Notes under the pieces: generated by a model | Databases searched by the model: none | Seen by the model: the letters and a program-made list of their open reading frames with translations, nothing else | Told to the model about the DNA's origin: nothing | Translations under genes and position numbers: made by a program | Shown here: positions 11,009-23,265 of the stretch, one piece after another | Layout of the letters: each line of letters begins with the position of its first letter | How positions within the stretch are numbered: the first letter of the stretch is position 1 | NCBI RefSeq assembly: GCF_042453785.1 | Contig: NC_091673.1 | Span: 15,347,501-15,411,500 of the forward strand | Direction: 5' to 3' | Source of the DNA: Malus domestica | Taxonomy: Eukaryota > Streptophyta > Magnoliopsida > Rosales > Rosaceae | DNA length: 64,000 bases

Positions 11009-13438
11009 TTATAGAACCTGTGCAGAAGAAACTTCAACTCGGTCTGCCGTAGCAGCTTTGACACCAGAGGGTGCATCTGAACTTTCATCACCAACTCTCC
11101 CATTATTATTACAAGAATGAACAATAACAGTCTCTAGCACACCTTTTCCCTTGAAGGATAAGTTTGAAGTCCCTCCTCCGCTAGGGCCAGAAACAGGAGT
11201 AGGGGCTCCAGGTTTCTTTGGAGTAAGGTCGAAGCGCTCAAACATTCTTGCAACACCAGCAATTCCTGCATTCATCTCACGTTGAACTCCTTTGCTCAGC
11301 TCCTTGACTGAGTTGTTACGAGCAAGTAGCTTTTCCTTAAAGCCTCGAGTGCTTCTTGAGATTGACTCTTTGTATCTTTCACAATTTTCAAATATGAGTA
11401 TAAGGAGTCAACATCAACTTCAAAGTGAAGTACAGCAGTATAATTTCTACCTTGCTGAGGCAGCAGACAACGTGGATTTGATAGAATCAGGCAAATTGAT
11501 AGTCTCGGATGGGCTTGGTCTGTGTGGACCATCAGGTGATGGTCGGCCATAAAGCACTCTGGAATGACCAGGAAATGGTAAGCCACCGGAAGATAAAAAG
11601 AAGAGATGAATACTATAGACAACAAAGATGACAAAACAAGCTTAAATCATATTCATGTGCCACGAGATAACACCTTCTATCTATGCACTTCATATTATAT
11701 TGCAAACTACATTCCAGGTGACCAGCACAAGCAGTAACTTTTTGCAAAATATTCATTTTGCATCCATGAGTTGGAACATATATCCACTTCTTGTGTATGT
11801 ACTAGAATAAAATAAAATTTAAAGTGCATCCACATTAGGGAATAACTTTTGGCCTTAGTTGCATACCTTGGTTTGTAAGGGATATCACTATTGGCAGCAG
11901 TACTGCAGATAAAAGATGGTGGAGATTGAATAACTGATGGTCTTTGAGAAGTTGGCGAATCTTTTGGAGAAATTGGGTATGTTTGCTGGAAACCAGGCAC
12001 ATTTTCATGATTGGAAAAAACAAAAACATGGGAAGGACCTAGCCCAGATGATCTCTGTCTTTCCCTTCTGCGAGCATAACGAGCTCTGCTAGAAGCAGCA
12101 GCAAGATGCTGCATGATGCGCTCATCCAAATCGGAGTCATCTGAGAAAGATTCCTGAAAAGTTCAAGTTGGCTGTCAATGAAAGCCGTTCTCAGCAAGAA
12201 AAATTAAGTATTACCAAATTTGTTATAAAAACTCACGTGCTCAACATCAAAGTCCTCAGATGAATGATAAGTTTGGGGTGCCATGGAAGATGTTTTTCTT
12301 GACCTTGAGTTCCTCTCATTTTGTATAGCAGTTAGAAGCCCTTGGCTACGCCAAAAAATAAAAATTTCATTGAAACATAACAGAAAGAAATCAAGAAGTA
12401 TCACATGCATGAGTTAGAGAAAGTTACATACCAAGCAGGATCCTTCAGGGAAAATAACTGCCAACAAATTGGGCATTCTTTACTTCTTTGTGACCTAAAA
12501 GAATATCAAGATCAATAAGAAAAAACCAGTCTCAATTAAGAAACAGCAAATTACAAATTTTCATGGGTAGACCAAGGAGGATGGATATAATTAAGACATT
12601 AACCTATATATAACGTAAAGTGGGGTTACCATTCTAATATACAGTGAAGATGATATTCGTGTTTGCAGCTGGTTATCTGAAACAAGAAGAAATTCTAAGG
12701 GTTAAACACTCAGATAAACGTCTAAATCTACGAGTGAAATACTTGCAGACAAAGAACATACACAAGATATCTAGTATCCATTCTGTGCTACAGTGATTTG
12801 GTACAACAACAAATACAAGATAACTAGTTTTCGTGAAATAACTTTAGCATGATCACAATCATCACTGTGCATTCTCGCTCGTTCATCTCTATTACATCCC
12901 ACCAAACAATCCGAAAGATTGTTAATAAAGAATATACTTCACCGAATCATCATGCTTTATGATAACAATATACATCAAATCAAACACAAGATTACAGATT
13001 GTTTTTCCATCAACCATGTTTCTCAGCAACCGAAAGAACCCCAAAAATTCGGCTAAAATAAAACAAATTATCCTAATTGACAAATAGATCACAGTTTATT
13101 TCAGCTACCAAAAAGAATCACACAATCAGAAATCGCAAAAGCAAGCACTATAATCAGACCACCGAAAGCGATCTTAAATTCAAAATCCCAATCAGCATTA
13201 CAAGACTGACCCAGTAAAGACTGTCAGTTGGGTAAGCACAAAACACTGAGTTCTACAAAAATACACAGGCTTTTCAGGTTTTCAAGGATCATACAGTTGC
13301 TGGGTCGTCGCAGTTGAAGGGCTCGAGGCAGATGCTGCAGGAGTCTTCGTTGGAGTCGTCGAGAAGATCCGGGGAGGACGAAGGCGCAGCTGAGACTGGT
13401 TTTGGGTTAAGAGAAGAAGAGGGAGCTAAAGACGCCAT
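11009..13438 (-). CDS. RHF1A: E3 ubiquitin ligase RHF1A, RING-H2; frame break in exon 3 as read
   Basis: RING-H2 ligase; in Arabidopsis RHF1A helps remove a CDK inhibitor during gametogenesis. Seven exons on the minus strand: 13438-13295, 12676-12630, 12494-12433, 12345-12237, 12153-11867, 11558-11451 and 11375-11009, about 374 residues against ~371 in Arabidopsis. The RING ligands are visible: Cys34, Cys37 (SCSICLEP), Cys52, His54, His57, Cys60 (SCKHEYHLHC), then CPIC. The conserved tail ARNNSVKELSKGVQREMNAG confirms the family. Oddity: exon 3 is 62 bases where 63 are needed; the codon between SQRS and ECPIC lacks one base, so the frame shifts inside the RING, while every later exon is in the expected frame. 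This may be a sequencing or assembly error or a real defect. The stop follows AQVL; splicing at 11011 to about 10812 would instead end SGH-stop. A 16-G run lies about 100 bases upstream of the start. Confidence 0.85.
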
Positions 13439-13535
13439 TTTTTAGCAATGCGGAGGGGAAGAGAGGTTTATGGAGGAGGTGGGGGTGAATGGTGTGAGGA
13501 GGAAGAAGAGAGGGAACCCTAGAAAAGTCTTGTTT

Positions 13536-13551
13536 GGGGGGGGGGGGGGGG
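13536..13551. repeat. G16 homopolymer (C16 on RHF1A sense strand)
   Basis: Sixteen consecutive G, 98 bases upstream of the RHF1A start codon, probably in its 5' UTR or core promoter; on the sense strand it is a pyrimidine tract within C/T-rich leader sequence. Confidence 0.9.
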
Positions 13552-13678
13552 TGGGAATGAAAGAGTAAAGGGTCAAAGTAAGGAATTTTAGGGAGGAGAG
13601 AGAGGAAAAGAGGATCACAAAACGCAGCAGCAAAGCAAAACACCGATTCACACGCTTTGGTTCGATGGAATCAGATGC

Positions 13679-14083
13679 TTGATTGATGAGAAAAATATAT
13701 GGAAATTTAACGAAAAATTTGCGGGCATTATTTATTTTAACAAAAAATTACATTTTAATATTAAAAAATTAATTATAATACTAGTTATTTCATTTTTTAT
13801 TTTGTCATTATTGTTAAAACTCAAAAGTTTTAAATCATTTTTTTTAGTTTTCCTAAAAATATAACCAGTCTCAATATTATCTAGTTCTTACATTTTTTTT
13901 CTTTTTCATTTGGTCATTTGGTTTTGGTTTATTGCTGGCAATGGCAAAGTCAAGTCAAGTTTTCTAGCAACCCACTAACTTTGCAATTTTCTTACCAAAA
14001 AACCAAACAAGTCTTATTGTCTAGTGGAAATAACTAAAAACGCGTTCTTACAATTGAAAGTGATGTTCAGCATAATTATTTAA
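13679..14083. other. AT-rich spacer
   Basis: Very AT-rich, no gene recognised; frames here are low-complexity Ile/Phe/Lys strings. Confidence 0.4.
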
Positions 14084-14231
14084 GGGATGTGCTATCTACA
14101 CATCCCATTTCACTTCTCACACACCCCATGATAATTTATGTCCGTTTATCTTTTTCAATTCATCCGATCTGACGGTCGAAAATTAAAAAGGTGTGTGAGA
14201 AGTAAAATACGGTGTGTGGATATCATACCCC
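14084..14231. mobile_element. 148-bp hAT-type MITE
   Basis: Imperfect terminal inverted repeats (gggatgtgctatc at left, gatatcatacccc at right) with arms that pair over most of the length, flanked by a perfect 8-base duplication TTATTTAA (14076-14083 and 14232-14239). The 8-base duplication indicates a hAT MITE. Confidence 0.75.
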
Positions 14232-14429
14232 TTATTTAAAAGTGCTTAAAAAGTGGGTTCTTACAACAAAGTAATGTTCGGCATAATAATTGCAGCTCAT
14301 ATTTCTAATAAGTGTTTATAAGTAAAATTAACTTAACCAAAAGTAGTGTGGGGGAGGAAATGACAATTTCACACTTCAACTTTCTTATATAGGCAATTAC
14401 TAGTGAAAATGAGAAGAAAAAACTAGTCC

Positions 14430-16830
14430 TCTCTGTTGTCTCCCCTAAAAAACCCTAGCCTCCGCCTCTAGCTAAGGCTGGGGGCCGGTGGGCAACCAGT
14501 CCCTCATCTCCTTCTTCTCCTAGCCTTCCTCTCTTTCTCTCCTAGCCATCCCGTGTTCAGCCCTCCACCTTCCTGCTCCCATCTCGTGTTCTCCCTCCCG
14601 CCCAACCTTCAGATCCATACCTTACCCTCATGTGTCTCCTTGTTTTTAGGTCCGAATCGGTGTTACTGTTTGGTTTTGGTGTGTGGATGCCGGTATCCCA
14701 CTGGCTGGGTGTAGGGGTGGTTCGGTATGGGATCTCATACCGAAACCCTTGTCCCGATTCCCAAACCGAAATTTTTGGGATTTCCAATTTTAATACCGAT
14801 TCCAAACCAAATTTTCGGGAATCCCAATTTTCGGGAATCCCGAAATAATTTCGGGATTTCCGGGCAAATCGGGAATCCCAAAATGGTTTTGGGCTTTTGG
14901 ACCCAATTTGACATAGTTTCATATGCATGCATGCTGCTAATATATAACCAAAGTAACAATCTGCCCACTGCCACAATAATGCCCATTTGAATCCCAAAAT
15001 GGTTTCATATGCATGCATGTTGCTAATATATAACCAGTCTACCCATTGCCACAATAATCCCAATTTGACGTAGTTTCATACTTTCATAGTATATAACCAA
15101 TCTGCCCACTGCCCACTGCCTATCTGTGCACAAATCTGTGATAAACAAGTAAATCTACAAATCATTATCATTAAGCTTAATGTTTAAACGAGGACGAGGA
15201 TCTAAACGTTTTACTGTAAATGCCATTCCCATCCATTTGCATAACATCTACATTTGGTCACTAGCAGTAACTCAATGGGACTCTCACATATTCGTCAATT
15301 TCAAGGATGTTGCTCGCTCAACTAATCCTTTCATGAAAAAATTTATATTCACTTTTGTCTAAAATGTTACGATGTTAACAAAAAAGAATTGAAACTGAGT
15401 GATCTCGATTCACCCATCCTTTTTATGTGTGTACGTTTCAATAGCGATCAACAAAGAATAGAGGACCTTGTAGCAAAACTAATATCCCAGTCCATATGCA
15501 AAGGAACCCTCAAACATGAAAGAAGAAATGAGCAATAATAAAGATGCAACATGAAGGAAGATATGAGCAATAAAGAGATCAAAGCACCAACGAAAGATAT
15601 GGAGCCAGAATTAAGATAACCTTTTAATAAAATCAAACAAGAAAACAAAAATAGTCAGTTTACGGAATAACAAAACCAAAAATTAAATCTTAAAACCATT
15701 TGAAAACTTCAAAGCATAATCTACCAACAGAAATTAGATTTCAAAACACTAAATTAATTACCTAATTTGGGGTGAGAGTGAGACTCGGACTCGGTGTGGT
15801 GGTGAGAGAGATCGCGAGAGAAAATCGCCCGAGAGAGAGATTGTGAGAGAGAGCGGTGGCTGTGTGGTGAAGGAAGGCTGTGTGGTGTGGTGGTGGGCCA
15901 GTGGTTGGCCAGAATTCGACACAGACAGATGAGAGATGAGGGGTCGGTGAAAGACGCCCAGGGGCTAGGATGTGCTGTGCTTGGAGTTAGATGGATGAAA
16001 ATGGAACGGAACTGTGAAATGGATCTGACCTAAAACAAATCAACGGCACATATTAAATCTAAAACGGTGAACGGTTCAAATAATTTTCTTATAATTAAAA
16101 AATAATATATATATATATATATATTTTGGTTCGGTATGGGAATACCGAAAAAATGAAATGCAAAACCGAATCCCATACCAAAACTTTCGGTTTGGTTTGG
16201 GATTTTTGGGATTTTTTTCCAGCCCTAGCTGGGTGTGCCAGATTGTGGTTCCCTTCTTGGTTTCTTTCCCTTTGTTTCGCTTCGGGCGAGTTTTTGTAAT
16301 TTTAGTTTAATTTAGTTTTCATTGTTTAGTCCTGGTATTCCTAGGAAAATTGCTCTATAGGGTTCCTAGGTCTCCTTAGGTTCTCTAGGAGAGTGCATGT
16401 CTGAAGATTGTATACGTTGTTTGGCGTCGAGTTACCCCTAAGTTGTTGGAGATATTTTCAGCTGGTGGTTCAAGCTAGTTTTGCAACGTGTGGAAAGGAC
16501 TATGGAAGCCATGGTCTCATGCTTTGCCACAGGTTGACGCTCACATCACATCAATGGTTATACGCTACATGTTTGGTGGGTGGAAGATTCCCATGATTTG
16601 CTTAGGGATTTCTTTTAATTTGTTTATGTATTGACATTTGGGGATAGTTCCTTTCGTTGTGCGAGACACTTTTTTTCCTAGACTGGGTTCTTCGACAAGG
16701 TTTTATCGAGGCCCAATATGCACACTACCCTCAGTTTGTTGTCAATTTGTCCTTGTATTATTGCTTTGTTTGCAATGAATATCAAAATATCGTATTTCTC
16801 TCCAAAAAAATAAAAAAAATAAAAAAAACT
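14430..16830 (+). mobile_element. Possible non-LTR retroelement remnant split by a hAT element
   Basis: Outside the hAT insert, 14430-14711 and 16228-16830 look like one C/T-rich transcribed-type sequence that ends near 16790-16830 in 'atatcgtatttctctccaaa' and A-rich sequence with AATAAA-like words. This resembles a LINE or other poly(A) retroelement 3' end, but no reverse-transcriptase frame is present, so the call is weak. It could also be a decayed non-coding transcript. Confidence 0.25.
14712..16227. mobile_element. Non-autonomous hAT element, 1516 bp
   Basis: Ends TAGGGGTGG and CCAGCCCTA are inverted copies, flanked by a perfect 8-base duplication GCTGGGTG (14704-14711 and 16228-16235). 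Subterminal regions share 'ggttcggtatggga' in both arms with many 'aaaccgaa' words. No transposase frame is recognised; frames at 14557-15063 arise from the repeats. The left half holds about three imperfect ~95-base tandem units (14910-15110) with 'catatgcatgcatg' and 'ctgcccactgccacaataat'. Confidence 0.8.
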
Positions 16831-16839
16831 AACATTTGA

Positions 16840-17933
16840 TGGGGAAAAAAAACCCTCCATTATCCTAACTTTGGTTTTTCTTTTTAAGATGATCCATTAA
16901 TTAGTGTAGTACTGATCTTGATTCTTCAACGACATGGTAGTTTTTAGTGATAAAAAAAAATGAGATTTTCCAAAATAAAAAGGACTTTGGAAGAAATATT
17001 GTGTGAGATCATGATATTCTAGGGTCGGTGTAAGGCTGATTAAAATACAACTACTTTGGAAGTTTGATCATTGACTCAACAACTTTCATCACAATGTTGC
17101 ACATACGGATCAACGATGCGGCCATCATTTTGTTGCAAAGTAGTGGACGAAGTCCATCGATTTCATTGAGATTGACCATGTTTGTTTCGCAAGGTACGAA
17201 AACCTGATCCGATATGGAATCATTCAATTTCCCTATATTCTTGAAATTCCTACAATCTAAAGATTAACGTGCGCCGCAAGTAATCATAGTCCTAAGAGGA
17301 TGCACTATCTACTCTAGACGTCTCAGGGATTCTCATAGTTTAATACGGATTATCGTAAAAAAACTATTTCTTGACTGGTATAAATACTCATTTAGAGTTC
17401 ATCTCTAGTAACTTAATTATCGTACACTTATTATTTTGTCTAGTCTTTGAATCTCAAATATTACTTACTAACTTAAGTGTCAGATAACCTTTAACCATCA
17501 CCTCATTGGTCCTTAAGTTGTTTGTTGTTTTACAAGTAAGCGAGTTTGTGTATCTCCACATTCTAAAAGGTGCGTGAAAATGATTACAACATGTGGTAAA
17601 GTGGAAGGGCCTATTGGAATAGGCCAATGATGTTAGATTTGATTAAAGCTTAATGAGGGATGACTCGTCATTGGATTGACCGTCCAACAACTCCAACCAG
17701 CAAGATCTCTATTTAGTAGCCTTAGTGGAAGAAATCCGGAGAGGATCTCTTTCCTTCTGCTCCAACCATACTCCTTCAAGCTGACGTGTTTCTCCCTGAC
17801 CATTTCGCTTCTCACTCCAATTTTCTATTATTTATTACAAAATTAAAAGAAAACGGACACGAATACGACACCGTATCGTTTTTCCGCTTATATACGTTAT
17901 CTTCCCTCTACAAGGCTCAATGTTTCTCTGTCA
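16840..17933. other. Spacer upstream of the RH58 pseudogene
   Basis: No gene recognised; the last 150 bases are probably the old promoter and leader of the helicase gene. Confidence 0.35.
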
Positions 17934-20017
17934 ATGGCTACGCTTTCAGCTACTCAGCTCCTCCATCTTCCACTCCTACTGCCAACTCGGAATCCCCGCC
18001 ATGCCCATTTTCCCTTTCCCTCACTAAACCCTAACCCTAGGCTCTTCTCCTTCAACGGCGTCGTATCTAGTTGTCGTCCATTACAGGCCATTCTCAACAC
18101 TACCCTTGTCGCCACCGATGCCGAATCCGAACAAGAACCCCTCACTGTCTGTTAAATCTGCCAATCCCACGTGCCAACCACATGCTTTACATAATGGAAG
18201 AACTAGGGTTCGTCGCGCCGACGCCCGTATGCAGGCTCTGCCGACTCTATTTTTTGGCTGCGACTGCATACTCCACGCGCAGGTCAAAATTTTGGTGCCG
18301 TAGGTGTGTTTTGTAGCCAAAGTTTGAATCTTGTTATGTGATTTTTGGTAATTAGACAGGTTCTAGGAAGACGCTGACGTACCTACTTTTGATATTTTCT
18401 GCTATGAACACTCGGAGATCGGCTGTTCAAGCTCTCGTTGTGGTCCCCACTGGGGAACTTGGGATGCAAGTAAGACTTTCGGTGTTCGATTCTCTTGCAC
18501 TGATTAAAAATGGCTGCATTGCATTTGCACTTTGTATGGAGTAAATTATGCTTATTTTGCGTAAGTGAGTTCAAGATGATGAATATATGCGTATTTTATG
18601 TGCAAGGTTACGAAGGTTGCTCGGATGTTGGCCGCGAAGCCTAAGGAAGTTGAATTGGAGCAGAAATTGTGTACTATTATGGCGTTTTTAGATGGAGGAA
18701 TGTTGACCAGGCACAAGAGTTGGTTAAAAGTGCTGCATTTTAGTTTATATTGTTCATTTTGTTTTACATGTTTTCTATGACTTAGGTTTCTGTAGTTGTA
18801 TGCTGTTACGAAGAGATATTGTATTTGAATGATGTGGTTTAATCGGTGCATCAATGCTGTTTCAGGCGGAGCCCCCTACTATTGTGGTGGCAACCATTGG
18901 GAGTTTGTCCAAATGCTTGAGAAACAGATGATTAAGCTTGAATCGATGCTAGTGCTGGTAATTGATGAGGTAATTTGGAATGCAATTTGGGGTTTAATTG
19001 CTCATTTAGCTAGTTTTGTGTGGCAGATGAGACTTTTATGAGTAGAGTGATATATTGTCCAAAAGGTTAATCAAGTTTATCTGAGAATAATGAACTAACG
19101 TCTTATATTCACTGTTTGGTTAGGTTGATTTCATGCTCAGCTCCAAACAAGTTACTTCTCTTTGAAAACTTTTGACATCCTACTTTTCAATCAATACCCG
19201 ACAGACTGTTTTTGCTAGTGCTTCCATCCCTTAGCACAGACGATTTTTACATGAATGTATACAACAGAAATGGACCAAGGTTTGCTGATGTAGTTCTAGT
19301 TCCATGTCACCTTTATACGGGTTTCATACAATGCTCCCTAGTTTCATGTGTCCTAATAGTATGTATGTGTTTTACAGAATGATGCAATTCATGTCCATGT
19401 CAATCCAGTTTAGCCTATGCCGTTATGTTTTTACAGCATAGATTTGTTGTAAGAAAATTCTTAATTATGCAGCCGACTCCATCCTTCTTTCTGGTTTACT
19501 TGTCATTGAATCATGTAGTCATGTTATACATCTGCTTTTTCAGTACTTTTTTCAACAATTGTCTTCAGTCACATTACATAAGAGATGTCTTTGTTCATAA
19601 TGATAGATTTCGAATATGCTAATTCTGTTAATACTTAACAGATATGCCGTAAAAACAGAAGGAACAAAGCCTTGCTGTCCTTATTACAGTCTGATGCACC
19701 GCAGTCTTCAATTATTTTTGTTGGAGAGCAGGTTTTCATCACATATCCCTCTTTGTGATTTTGTTTTCATGTTGAAGTAATCATATGGTATTGTCCTGCA
19801 GCTGGGCATAACTCCGATTTGAACTTAAGTATTACTCATAATTTTATTAATGGTTTACCCAGAAGGTAAACCTCTAATGAAGATGCCACTTAGGCGTGGT
19901 TCATACGCAAGTGCTAGAGATATATCTAAAAATTTAAAGCTTATAATCCGTAATTGTTGATTTAATTTTAAGTTTATATTCTGAATGATATAGGTGGGCT
20001 ATCCATTCTATTAAGGT

Positions 20018-20216
20018 AATCTCCAACTAAGCCGGGCAAAGGGCCATAGGCCAAAACGTGGCTCGTTTTGACACAAAACTCATCTCCAATAGAGGGCTGG
20101 GCCAAAAAATTTGGGACTCATTGGGCCATAAATCAACCAAATGGCTAGCGAGCTGGAATAAGAAAGACAGCAAGCCAGCCCAATTTTTGAAAGCCCAAAT
20201 GTGTCTAATGGTAGGT
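20018..20216. repeat. ~190-bp direct repeat, left copy
   Basis: Begins 'aatctccaactaagccggg' and includes 'cgttttgacacaaaactcat'. A same-orientation copy is at about 27577-27766, so the pair brackets PIF/Harbinger copy A. Probably a PIF-type MITE or a subterminal relic. Confidence 0.55.
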
Positions 20217-20830
20217 CATCTCCAACCGAAAGGGCTATGTTTAGCCCTTGTTCAGACTATAGATCTTCAAGAAATTTTTTTTTAATGAAAAGTGTCATGC
20301 CATATTTGTATACCATCTCCAACCGAAGGGGGCTAAAAAATAACCCCTCAATAATTTATTATTTTAAGTTTGTTCTTTAATTTATTGGTTAATTAAATTA
20401 AACTACGATATTAAAATAAGGTTTCCGAACATATTTTGAATGTCACTTGTTGCTAAATGAATAAGCTTGCGGATTTCTTGTCTTTACATAATTTCAATAA
20501 CTTTTCGGATAGGATTTTGAGTGACACGTGTCGCTAAATTGAGCAACTCTCCATATTTCTTATCTTTATGTAATCTTAATAATTTTTTTGATAGAATTTC
20601 GAGTGCCACATGTCGAGAAGTAATTGGTTATGCAAATTTTAGATAGGATTCTTATCTACATCATACTTTTTATCTTCAACTTCCAATGTTAATAAATTGG
20701 CTAGATATTGGGGTAGAATTCATACACATTCATCTTTGTCCTCTCCAATATCTCTTGTCATTGTCTAAAATTTGTTATTTCAATTAAAGTTTACAATGAA
20801 TTCCAACTTTGGGTTCTCTTCGCATTCTAA

Positions 20831-22140
20831 ATGGGGTTTTCATTCAATTTCGAATTGGAAGATAAATGGGCAGAGCGAAGACGAGAAGATGAGAAGTTCG
20901 ATGAAGAAGACGAAGCATGGCGCAATACAACATTTATGGCAGTAATGGTTGGGGCCATGGCGTGTGAGGAAATTCAAGAACAATCTCAATGGGGTGGTCT
21001 GTTGTTTGTCGCTCTTACAAACCATGAAAAAGATAGATCGCACATGAGACTCTGATGAACAACTATTTCAATTCAAACACAATGTAACCATAAGAGGATA
21101 TCAGACATTGCTTCCGGATGAGGTGTCATGTCTTCAAGTGTTTGCATCATGATGTCCAACATGTCAATCTATACTTTCGGCAGAAGATTGATAGAGCATG
21201 TCGCTCTGGTTTCTCACCTCACCAAAAGGTTATTGTTGCACTTCGAATGCTGGCCAATACCTCCCCAACTGATGCGAGCGATGATACATATGGTATGTTT
21301 GAGTCTACATGTCTTGATAATCTTGCTCAATTTTGTCACACAATTGTTCAAATTTTCAAAAAGAAGTACCTTCATATCAAGCAGATCTTGCTCGGCTCAT
21401 TTGCAAAGCTGAAGAATGTGGTTTTTTGGGCATGATATAGTCATTAAATTGCATGCATTGGCAATGGAAAAGCTATCCCACCATATGGCAATGAGGATTT
21501 AGCGGAAGATCAAGAAAGCCAACTATTGTGTTAGAGGCGGTTGCCACAGGGATTTGACATGCTTTCTTTGGAGTCCCAGGATCCCAAAATGACATTACAG
21601 TACTCATACATTCACCCCTCTTTAATAACCTGACGAATGGTGAATCACCTCAACAAGCGTCAACAATATGTGATATTACCTAGCAGATGACATCTACCTA
21701 AAATGGGTGATACTTGTCCAAGCAATTGCAAACCCTGTGGATGGCACCGAAAAGTGGTTTACCTTACAACAAGCGGCGTACCGGAAAGATGTTGAGAGAT
21801 ATTTTGGTATTCTATAAGCTTGATTGAAAATCATTAAAGAACCAATAAGAGGGTGGAGTCAAGATAAATTAAACTTCATCATGATGTCGCGCATTATATT
21901 ACACAACATAATTGTGGAGGATGAGCAAGATGACTATATTGATGAAAAGTTTGATGACGACTAATATGATCCAAATAGGACAAGGAGGGCTCATGTGAGA
22001 ATATATGATGGGCCTAATTTGCCTCTGTATGCAAGAACAACTAGCGTATCTTTAAATGAATACATAAGGCGTCATAGGATCATACATTCGCGTATCACAA
22101 ACAAATACTTACAACAGGATCTTGTTGCACATCTTTGAGC
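20831..22140 (+). pseudogene. PIF/Harbinger transposase (HARBI1-like nuclease), decayed
   Basis: DDE nuclease-type transposase, recognised by the run FRQKIDRACRSGFSPHQK and VALRMLAN (about 21175-21255), and downstream by WFTLQQAAYRKDVERYFGIL (about 21758-21820) and the tail KLNFIMMSRIILHNIIVED. The acidic N terminus EDEEFDEEDEAWRN-like stretch sits at 20860-20930. The frame is lost several times, for example a stop after HMRL at 21053 and after VVFWA at 21433, so no active protein is expected. Copy B carries the same gene inverted at 32060-30770. Confidence 0.8.
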
Positions 22141-22530
22141 CAAAAGAACAATGGAGTAGGCGTAATAAACCAAATGTTGTTTATGTTTCAATAACTCCCC
22201 TAAGTAATACTAGGGTGGAAATTATGTTATTATTTGTTAAATGTTGTTTAAGTTTCAATAACTCCCCCAAGCAGTACTTAAATATTAAAGACTACAATTG
22301 AAACTTAAATATTGTTTAAGTTTAATGCAAACATTTTCTTGCATTAAATAAAAGTCAAGACATCACCTTTCATCCACTAGCTTTTCTAGGTAAATGCTTC
22401 CAAAGTAAAAAAAGCAAGCGGACTCTTGCTTTTCTTTTGTAGCACTCCATATGGTCTACATCTTTCAATGCAGCCCGTCGAAAGGTGATCTCTCGACATG
22501 CTTTTCTTTTATACCACTCCACATGGTCTA

Positions 22531-22869
22531 TGTTTATACCATATTTAGGGCCTTCGTATTTAGACCTCGTATAAATACTCGGGGGACTCAAATGTAATTA
22601 TGTAATAAAGGAAGGGGTAAATATGTAATTAGGGGAGGAGCCCTTATTCTATAAAAGGGCATTTTCACCCTCACAATCCCTAAGCCTCTCCTATCTAGAA
22701 CAAAGCTCTCACACTCTCTCCCTCACAAATACTCTCAGAGAAATATAATCAGTGTGGACGTAGCCCAAACCTTGAGGTGAACCACGATACATCTTGTGTT
22801 ACTTACATTACTTGCAGATTCACGGTCGGATTTACGTTGTTCCAAGACCTCTGGAGTCGTGCATCAACA
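22531..22869 (+). repeat. 5' LTR
   Basis: Starts TGTTTATACC, ends GCATCAACA; TATA-like box at about 22648-22656. Near-identical partner at 25859-26196. Confidence 0.9.
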
Positions 22870-22995
22870 TTTGGCGCCGTCTGTGGGAATCGAAAAGTTG
22901 TGTCGATTCTCCTTCATTTTTTCACCTCTACCGTGAATCTGCAAAACCTAGAGACACAGAAAAAGAAAATTGTCCGTGTCCTACAATACGAAACT

Positions 22996-23265
22996 ATGGA
23001 TTCGAGTGCCTCAGTTCTCTTGTCCTCTCCATCAAAGCTCGAAAACCATCAGGAAACCAATAGCCATATCCAAAAGGGAGGTATTGCTCCTTTCATTGAC
23101 TCATCATATTTGCAAAAACAATCCCATGTCCCTACTGGTTTCATTTGGCCTGAACGACACTTGGTTGCTGCTCTTGAGGAGCTCAATGAACCATTGGTGG
23201 ATCTTAAGGGTTTCTTCAAGGGTGATGCTGTGGCAACCGAGCATGCTGCCAAACGTATTAGGGCA
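22996..23265 (+). pseudogene. GA20ox (fragment): Captured 5' part of a gibberellin 20-oxidase gene
   Basis: About 90 residues open with MDSSASVLLSSPSK and continue with SSYLQKQSHVPTGFIWPE, LNEPLVDLKGFFKGD and ATEHAAKRIRA. This is the N-terminal part of the oxoglutarate/iron dioxygenase family as seen in GA20-oxidases (the FIWP and PLVDLKGF landmarks are diagnostic). The similarity stops at about 23265, where normal GA20-oxidases continue with a CxxHGFFxVxNHG motif; the iron-binding core is absent. It sits in plus sense between the primer site and the repeats of the LTR element, so transcription from the LTR would produce sense GA20-oxidase leader RNA. Intact GA20-oxidases make bioactive gibberellin precursors in the cytosol; this fragment cannot. 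Confidence 0.85.

Noticed and set aside
14557-15063. 168-codon frame on minus
   Set aside because: Built from the hAT element's subterminal and tandem repeats; repetitive Trp/Gly/Ile sequence, no domain.
22777-22995. Upstream extension of the frame that contains the GA20-oxidase fragment
   Set aside because: Runs through the LTR end and primer site; only sequence from ATG 22996 resembles the oxidase.
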